A DNA stretch of 64,000 nucleotides from NCBI GenBank assembly GCA_036936605.1, contig JAUPFV010000002.1, forward strand, positions 339,204,654 to 339,268,653. Direction: 5' to 3'. A program made the translations under genes and the position numbers. Below the pieces are notes generated by a model. It searched no databases, had not been told where the DNA came from, and worked only from the letters and a program-made list of their open reading frames with translations. This DNA comes from Limnanthes douglasii subsp. nivea. Its lineage: Eukaryota; Streptophyta; Magnoliopsida; Brassicales; Limnanthaceae. Below are positions 57,280 to 64,000 of this stretch, one piece after another (within the stretch, counting starts at the first letter, position 1; every line of letters begins with the position of its first letter).

Positions 57280-57920
57280 AGATGCGCATACTCCTCCTGC
57301 TTAGGTAATTCTTCTGCCTCATGTTTTTAAAAAGAGCTTTGATGTTACTTTGGGATCAAAAGTACTAATACAAAATTAGTGAGCTAAATTTGAGGCAATT
57401 GGAGACGAATTCACAAATTAGACATCTTAGTGAATAGATGAGGAGACTCTTCTTAATACTAAATGAGTAGTATTTTTGAAGATGACAATCATCCAAAATG
57501 AAATGTCCCTGCTTGTACAAGGAAAATGAAGATTTTCTTACTAACGATGTTGTCGTTGATCAATTTTATTGTGATGAAAATATTAATTGTTCGTGTGCTA
57601 ACAACTAGATCAAATCATTTTAAGTAGAATATTGTGAATAAAAAGAATGCACGAGGTCAGTCAAATCCACTGGAGCGATAAAGTTATCCGTTGATAGTGT
57701 CCTACACGAGACCATGTTTGATGCACTTTTTGAAAATTTAGAATCTTTATCTCATGTAATTTCTAAAATTTGTATATAAAGTCATTAATTCTCTTGATAC
57801 GGCCAAAGAGCTCGAAGAACAAGTGGTTGTAACTGAGATAAAATTGGGTGGAAATACGTCTCCAATTGTGAATGATTTTTCTAAGAATTATGACCAATTG
57901 AAATCTAAGTAGATGCAAAT
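57280..57920 (+). other. Weakly coding sequence, unassigned
   Basis: Short plus-strand frames give helical, charged peptides: ISELNLRQLETNSQIRHLSE near 57390, HETMFDALFENLESLSHVIS near 57710 and LDTAKELEEQVVVTEIKLGG near 57800. They could be one broken coding region, for example a gag-like coiled coil, but I see no diagnostic motif. Confidence 0.3.
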
Positions 57921-58794
57921 AATATAATGGCTATCATGTTTTCGTCAACTCATACGTCATCTCAATATGTGAACCCTCATATATCTCAAGTTTACACATA
58001 TGACGTGAATATATTTACTAGCTAGTAAATGCCGATGTTGGCTTGGCCAGGGGTTTAATATGTGTTGCAGCTTGAAAATATTTGATAGATGAGATCCCAG
58101 AAGTTCGTACTCCATTCTTAATTTTAACTATTAAACGAAAAGTGTCGATCCAACTGTCTATTTTAGACATAGACGAGAGACAAATAAATTTATATTTGGA
58201 GGTAAACCTTGGCTATAACTTTCTTCATTTAATTTTTTGATATCATATACTTAGCTAAAATATGTTGAGCTTACAGACTGTATTGAATGCTTTTTCTTTG
58301 CTTCACCGAAGATGCGATGAAGCCCTAAAGAATTAGAATGAATTCATTCTTTAATTGTATATTGCATTCCTGTTTTTTTTTTGGCAGCTTAACTTTCAAT
58401 CTCTTTAGCAACAACTTATGGCTGCCACTTAAAACTCAAATTGTTCAATTACCCAATTTACATCATTTTATTAGCTTTAAATTTGACCTTAATCATGGTA
58501 TTCATCTCTGCATTTTCATAAAAATACTCTACAACATTTTCTAATAGTTGCAAGAAGATAAAGGGCAAGAAAGGTTGGTGTATCACAACTTTGATGAAAC
58601 AACGTAACATCATGGAACATACTATGCAAGATCAGTTAGTTTAGCTACATAACAATGTATTTACATATAAAACTAAATAATATGAGGTATATAAGGAGTA
58701 CCTCAAATTCCAAATTCATTTATCTCTTAGCTAATTCTAAGGAAAACAAATGAATATGAAATTTCATCTTGCTGGCTGAAATCTTAAAGTGATT

Positions 58795-60070
58795 AATCAC
58801 TTCAAGAATTTGATACAAAAGAGATTTGAAGCTCTACTAGAATTTGAACCTTGAGCTAAAATAACACCAATAGTCACTGACTCACTAAGTGTGTTTATGG
58901 GAGATGCAACAACTTCAATGGTACAAAGGCTTACTTCTAAAGCTAGGTTCAACACCTCTGTAGGAGTTTATGTCACAATCCATTTAAAAACCTCATTAAT
59001 TATTAAATTCTCTAAATAACATGGGGAAAATGTTGGAACAACTTTAAAGACAATGGTCGTTTTAGCAGCAAGGCTATGATATTTGATTCTTTTGACTCTT
59101 TTGGCAGTATCCATTACATCACTTGCACAATCTTGAGTTTCTAATGGCTTACTAATAACAATTTAATCAACCAATATTTGAGAAATATCAACACTGAAAT
59201 TTGATTCTGTAATAACCACATGTGTTAGTCACTCCAACAGTATCAGGATTTGGTTGTTGTACACATATATTAGCTTCAGATGTGGCCTTTGGTGTTGTGG
59301 AAGACAAAGATTCCATATTTTCACCAATGTGATCAACAATGGTATCTTTTGGTCCCTCATCATATTTTAATTTGTTGAAATAGGACGATTCAAAAAACTC
59401 AAGTCTTTTCGTAGTTTTACTAATGAGATCTTACCTCCACTGATTAGATTGCAGTAGCTGCGCGTTTAACTTCATCCACCATGATTTAAAATTTTACCTT
59501 TGGTAATAATTCCACTAATGGACTTTTTCATTTTATATTGCAAGAAATAATATTTTGCACACGTCAAGTTCTACCTTCAACAATAATGACTAGTTGACTA
59601 ACATCATAAGTCTCCTTATTCATCTAATGAAATTATTCATCTAATGAACTTTTTCCTCATTGTACTCTTCTCCAATTGCAGCAAAATTGACCCCCTATTT
59701 TTTAGTGGCACTTTTAGGTCCAAAATAGCTACGATATCTATTTTAACCGTAGTATATGCAATATTCTTTCCAAGAACATTACTAGGTTTGGACACGTCTT
59801 ATTTAATCTTGGTACCATTACCATCAATGCCATTACTTTATATGGCCAATTTTTTCAAAAGCTTCATAATAGTAACTTTAGCGCCAATATTTTTGGCGAC
59901 CAAAGCTTTAGAGATTTTGATATATAAAATATCGTTAATTACATCTTTGATTGGACCTTTATACCTTTAGTCCTCTCTCTAGGATTTTTACTCTCTATTA
60001 TTTTGTTATAGTACCTTCCGTTGATGCTCTTTTAATAGCTACAACTTTAGTAGCTATCTTTTGACTCATG
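58795..60070 (-). pseudogene. Degenerate Ser/Thr/Lys-rich ORF, unassigned
   Basis: From 60068 down: MSQKIATKVVAIKRASTEGT, then KDVINDILYIKISKALVAKN, AKVTIMKLLKKLAI, GKNIAYTTVKIDIVAILDLK, DEGPKDTIVDHIGENMESLS, TPKATSEANICVQQPNPDTV, and SKPLETQDCASDVMDTAKRV...PTEVLNLALEVSLCTIEVVA. That is some 400 codons with several frame changes and stops. The low-complexity, T/S/K-rich N-terminus lies just before an LTR and opposite to it. The antisense ORF of the Tat element at 11.3-13.6 kb has the same placement. I therefore suspect a Tat antisense ORF, without a sequence match to prove it. Confidence 0.4.
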
Positions 60071-60110
60071 ACTCCCTACAACCCAATACATAATTTTTTT
60101 TCTTCGAAAC

Positions 60111-60504
60111 TGATAAGGGGAGAAAAATATGATGAGGATTAGAGTAATTTTGATTATCAAAGGGGTTAATTCCATGCAATTAAATGTCAAGGACTAAACT
60201 AAAGCAAGTATAAGGGTTGAGGGGGTCATATGTAATAACTAGTGGGTATGTTTATAGTTAGCAAATGAGTGAGGTGAGAGTATACACTTGAGAGAGGTTA
60301 AATGTGTAATTTCAGAACCTACTCCATGTACTATATAAATGGCATTCCCTTTTTGGGGAAATGACCAATGATTAGACAATTATTACTTCATTTATTCATT
60401 TTATGTCTTTCTCTTATTACTATTTCAATCTCTCTTTATAGAAATGTCATCACACGAACATTGTTTTAACATGATAAATTACTAAAAAATATTTGATTTC
60501 ATCA
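60111..60504 (+). repeat. Tat-type LTR, first of two tandem copies
   Basis: Starts TGATAAGGGGAG, like the Tat LTR TGATAAGGGAAG, and ends TTTCATCA. It contains a tactatataaatg TATA box near 60334. It matches 60505-60918 throughout. Confidence 0.75.
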
Positions 60505-60918
60505 GTTGGAGAAAAATATGATGAGAATTAGGCTTAATGTAATTATCAAAGGGTTAATTCCATGTAATTGAACATCAAGGACTAAACTAAATCAAGTATA
60601 AGGGTTAATGGGGTCATATGTAATAACTAGTGGGTATGTTTATAGTTAGCAAAAGAGTGAGGTGAGAATATCCACTTTAGAGGGGATACATATGTAATTT
60701 CAGAACCTACCCTATGTACTATATAAATGACATTCTATTTTTGAAGGGCCAATGATTAGACAATTATTACTTCACTTATTCATTTTATCTCTTTCTCTTA
60801 TTAATCTTTCAATCTCTCTTGGTAGAATTATCATCACACGAATATTTTTGTGACAGATACTCTTACATGAACATTGTTTTAACAGGATAAATTACTAAGA
60901 AAATATTTGATTTCATCA
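60505..60918 (+). repeat. Tat-type LTR, second tandem copy
   Basis: Same sequence as 60111-60504 with about 20 extra bases near 60850 (ttttgtgacagatactc). It is followed at once by the primer site, so this is the functional-position 5' LTR. Confidence 0.75.
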
Positions 60919-61029
60919 GTGACTCCGTCAGTGGGAAAATGATTGGTACCTAAAATTGTATTTCTAAATTCATAAATCTTGTATTTCAACGTTATGAGAG
61001 TAATGATTATTAAAATATTTGGAGGAGTA

Positions 61030-62775
61030 GGATCTGGTAAAAGGAATGATGTGATCGGAGATTCGTTCTAAGATCTCTTTGTTGAAGAGAAAATGGTTAA
61101 AGCGAATAAAAGAAACACAAATGATCAATTAACTGAAGAGCTGCTAGAAGAATTTATTTTAGTAGATCGAAGAAAAGAGATTTTGGAGGATATAGAATGA
61201 CTAAATGTTGAAAAGGAAGAAAAGCTAAGTTCCCAGAAGCTCAGATCTGAAATCCGAAGGAAACCAAGAACTAAAAGATATCGTATGGGTTAAATTCCCC
61301 GGACAAAAGAAAGGCGACAATGACAGAATCATTATTCTTCAAAGAGAAGAATGAAATCCAAGCGTCAATATGAATCATCCGATCCTATTGATTACTCATC
61401 GTATGATTTGGATGGATTCCTTTCTCCTGAAATAAATAATCGATACTTAAATAATTATAAGAAAAGTGATTAAGGTAGACAAAAAGATGATCGACAGATA
61501 TCTTATCGTGGTAAAGGTTTGAGGAAGAAAAAAAGTGAGCAAAATAAAAAAATGACTTGGGTCTGAGGAGAACGAAAAAGTTGTGAATGTTAATACAAAG
61601 GAACAAGCCAATCCGCATATGCAAATTCCTTCTGGAAGTTATAATCTCAAATATCGTATGAGCAATTGGTTTACATATACCTCCGAAGAAGGGTTATATG
61701 CAAAGATGAATGAGGGTCCTAGGGGAGTGCATATAGAACAGGTCATAATTGCAGGTCATCTCCACTTTTCCCAGAAATACTCTGTGGGCATCTGCTTAAA
61801 TGGTTTGATATCTCGAAGTTGGAAAAGTGAGATGGGGCACATGATCCGGATAACCACATTGAACAATTCAAGAATTTTATAGTCAACTATATGATGATGA
61901 TAAACTGTTGTGCAGTGCTTTCTCTCAAACCTTCAAGAATGTTGTCTCAAAATGGTACAACCGTTTTCCCGAGGGTTGTATTAAATGTTTTTATATTTTT
62001 GGAGCATTTTTTGCCAGCATTTTGTGGAAAGCAAGAAGTTTCCCGCCAATGGTGATACGCTAATTTATTATAGGAAATAGATAGGGGAAAGTTTCAAGGA
62101 ATACACAAATAATTTAATCAAGACAAAAACTAACATGGAAAATTGTGTAGATAAGGTTGCATTAGCATCTTTTCGGACGGGTTTGCTTCCGGGAATTCTA
62201 AAGAAATAATATCGCTGAAAAACAAGCTATGGAATTTGAGGATATATTGGATAGAGTAGAGAAAAGAATATTGGTGGAAGAAACGCAAGTGTAAGAGAAA
62301 CGAATCTTGGTGGAAGAAACGCAAGTGTCAGAGAAACTTTCTTGGGCAAATATAGAATAGAATCAGTTCCGTCAAGGGTCAGTAACGTCAATGACACCTC
62401 AGACTAATTCTCAACCAACCAATATTATCCGAAGCCGAGCACTTGTATATACCGTGGTTCATATACCATACTACATGAAATAGTATTCACCGGTTATCAA
62501 CACTCAACAATATGTCTGACCCATATTGTACAAATAGATCCGACTAACACACTTTGCCGAATTAAATGAGTGTGTAGCAACAATTTTTGAGAAATCATGA
62601 CAACATGTACATTTTCGCAAAACTTTTCAGATGCAGACTTCAAGGGAAAACGGAAATAAAAGATATTGTAAATATTATAAGGATATTGGGCATGATACGA
62701 GAGATTGTGTGGTATTGAAGAAATAAATACAGGTCTTGATTGAAAATGGAAAGCTAGAAGCGTTTGTGAAGATAG
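61030..62775 (+). pseudogene. Tat-type gag, degenerate
   Basis: Plus-strand frames yield GDNDRIIILQREE (about 61315), a 99-codon ORF at 61583-61882 (PHMQIPSGSYNLKYRMSNWF) and the capsid core near 61850-61970 (DNHIEQFKNFIV, SKWYNRFPEGCIKCF). The core matches the gag at 18719-18952 (NIHIEQFKNFMI, SKWYNRLLQGYIKNF). HFAELNECVATIFEKS (62545) and a knuckle-like YCKYYKDIGHDTRDC (62660-62705) follow, also mirrored in that element. A 36-bp tandem duplication (62259-62330) repeats RILVEETQV. Stops and frameshifts make it inactive. Confidence 0.75.
62259..62330. repeat. 36-bp tandem duplication in gag
   Basis: Units 62259-62294 and 62295-62330 share gaa-cgaat/aata-ttggtggaagaaacgcaagtg with three or four differences; the frame is kept. 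Confidence 0.9.
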
Positions 62776-64000
62776 TAAGATGGTAACAACATCCATTTGA
62801 TCTAGCTCAAGATAAAATCTAGCACCAATTGACAATATAAACCTGGTTGAGGGTTGTTTCACAACCGACAAAAACATCTCATTAAAATAAAAACCTTCAT
62901 TTTGTGTAAATCCCTTAGCTACTAGTCTAGTCTTGTATATGGGTAGCTTAACACCAGGTATATATGGCTTATTCTTGAATATCCATCCAGTCCCACCAAG
63001 CTTCTGACTTTTTGGTTACTTTACAAGAATCCAAGTGTTCACCTTCTTGAGAGATCTCAGTACTTCTATCGCGGTCGTGAGCTACTTATCTCTATCACTA
63101 TACTCTTATCACAATAGATTTCAGGTTCAAAAATATCTCCATGCTTCTCAATAGATAAAACATAACCAATTATATCGAAAAAGCCATAGCTCTACGACAG
63201 TTTACTTGCTCTACTAAATTTAAAACAACACATATTCAAGCCAAATTCAAATATTTTATTTTTTAATTTTTATATATAAATTCATTTAATAAAGATAAAC
63301 ATAATAGTTGTAAATTTTTTAAAAAACAATCCAAGATCTAAATATAAGCTTCGTTTTTAATACGACTAACATTTATTTCAACCATTTTTGGTAAGTACGA
63401 CTTATACATACTTCGATCTAATAAGCTAATGTTATGAAAATACATCGAAACTCATTTCAAGAGAAAACAAATTCTTTTTTAAATTAAAATTCATGTTAAT
63501 ATGGTCTTTCAAAATTTGTTTGGTGGTATGAACAACTAATTTCAACTTTAACATCAAAATTAGTTGTTCAAACAACATTGTTTCAGTCTTCCATATCAAA
63601 ATTAGTGCATTTCAACAAAAGACAGAGTTCTAAATCTTAAATTCGATCAAATTTTTTAGATATATAAAGATATACGCATTTTAATAAAAAAAAGTAAACA
63701 AATTAAAACTAGTAAAAATTGAATCTTTTTGGATGTTTCCAAACTCTAATTCAAAATCTTAAAGTAAAAAAGAAAATCAGAAAAAATACAAAAACATGTA
63801 TATACACGTAAGCAATGATGTCGCTAACAATTTCATATCTTAAAATTGTAAAAATATCTAAAAATCAAATTTGTGTCCTTAAAACTTTGGAGGTTCGGAA
63901 GGATTTAGGTTTAGAAGGGAAAAAAGTAGCAAGGTTTTCTAAAAAGAAAAGATATAGATGTTTTTCTTTTCAAAAACATTTTTAAAACGACTTAAAAACA
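62776..64000 (-). mobile_element. Copia-family remnant, copy C, running off the window
   Basis: Best-kept RT start of the three copies. On the minus strand near 63010 it reads GTGWIFKNKPYIPGVKLPIY, and from 62877 MFLSVVKQPSTRFILSIGAR...LELDQMDVVTI, cut at about 62776. The AT-rich flank (63190-63895) matches A and B. From 63915 it continues without a break into the sequence that follows LINE2 at 48557. This copy therefore represents the locus before LINE insertion. Confidence 0.85.

Larger units (their letters stand above)
60111..62775 (+). mobile_element. Second Tat-type element, truncated: two LTR copies, primer site, gag
   Basis: The LTR pair is followed by a degraded primer site (60919-60937: gtgactccgtcagtgggaa) and gag. 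It then breaks off at about 62775 into copia copy C, with no protease, RT or integrase present. Gag similarity to the 10-20 kb element and the shared LTR start place both in the same lineage, though not the same subfamily. Confidence 0.75.

Noticed and set aside
59644..59970. Plus-strand 108-codon hydrophobic ORF (membrane-protein-like)
   Set aside because: The minus strand over the same bases gives lysine-rich coding-like peptides continuous with neighbouring blocks; the plus frame is its complement.

Overview
The window looks like repeat-dense nuclear DNA from a flowering plant, probably a dicot. It is AT-rich and carries plant-type Ty1/copia and Ty3/gypsy (Tat-lineage) retrotransposons, L1-type LINEs and a Mutator-like DNA transposon. 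I found no tRNA, rRNA, operon or CRISPR signal. Only one gene looks intact and host-like: a seven-exon minus-strand gene at 48901-50977 (385 aa, unknown function). Almost every other coding signal is a degenerate transposon reading frame.

Layout, left to right. 460-2376 is a small non-autonomous LTR element with a 5-bp target duplication. 4720-7300 is a decayed copia pol on the + strand. 10079-20191 is a complete but decayed Tat-lineage Ty3/gypsy element on the - strand, bounded by ATACT duplications, with gag-pol in sense, tandem repeats, and a large extra ORF running antisense between pol and the 3' LTR. 20438-20855 is a probable solo copia LTR. 23000-24700 and 25070-27400 are minus-strand copia remnants. 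27872-30867 is a LINE whose reverse transcriptase has been deleted but whose two ends and 17-bp target duplication survive. 31160-33800 is a local segmental duplication of unknown content. 33811-36178 is a second copy of the 25.1-27.4 kb copia family.

The most informative locus is a nest at 36169-48566. A full-length LINE of about 6.0 kb (36179-48556, + strand) sits inside the flank of copia copy B. The LINE is itself interrupted by a 6351-bp Mutator-like element (37884-44234) with a 9-bp target duplication and ~40-bp imperfect terminal inverted repeats. That element carries a plant mobile domain (PMD) gene on one strand and, on the other, a FAR1/MULE transposase gene ending in an OTU-protease-like domain. 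It also holds a short unassigned ORF and a cluster of GCACC/GGTGC palindromes. A third copy of the copia family at the right edge (62776-64000) continues straight across the LINE insertion point, so the window contains its own empty site.

Right of the host gene: a + strand copia remnant (52250-55020), weakly coding sequence of unknown type (57.3-60.07 kb), and a second Tat-type element that starts with two adjacent LTR copies (60111-60918), a degenerate primer-binding site and gag. It breaks off at 62775 into copia copy C.

The insertion order can be read directly: copia family B/C first, then LINE2 into B, then the PMD-MULE into LINE2. All family names come from motifs recognised by eye; no database search was possible.
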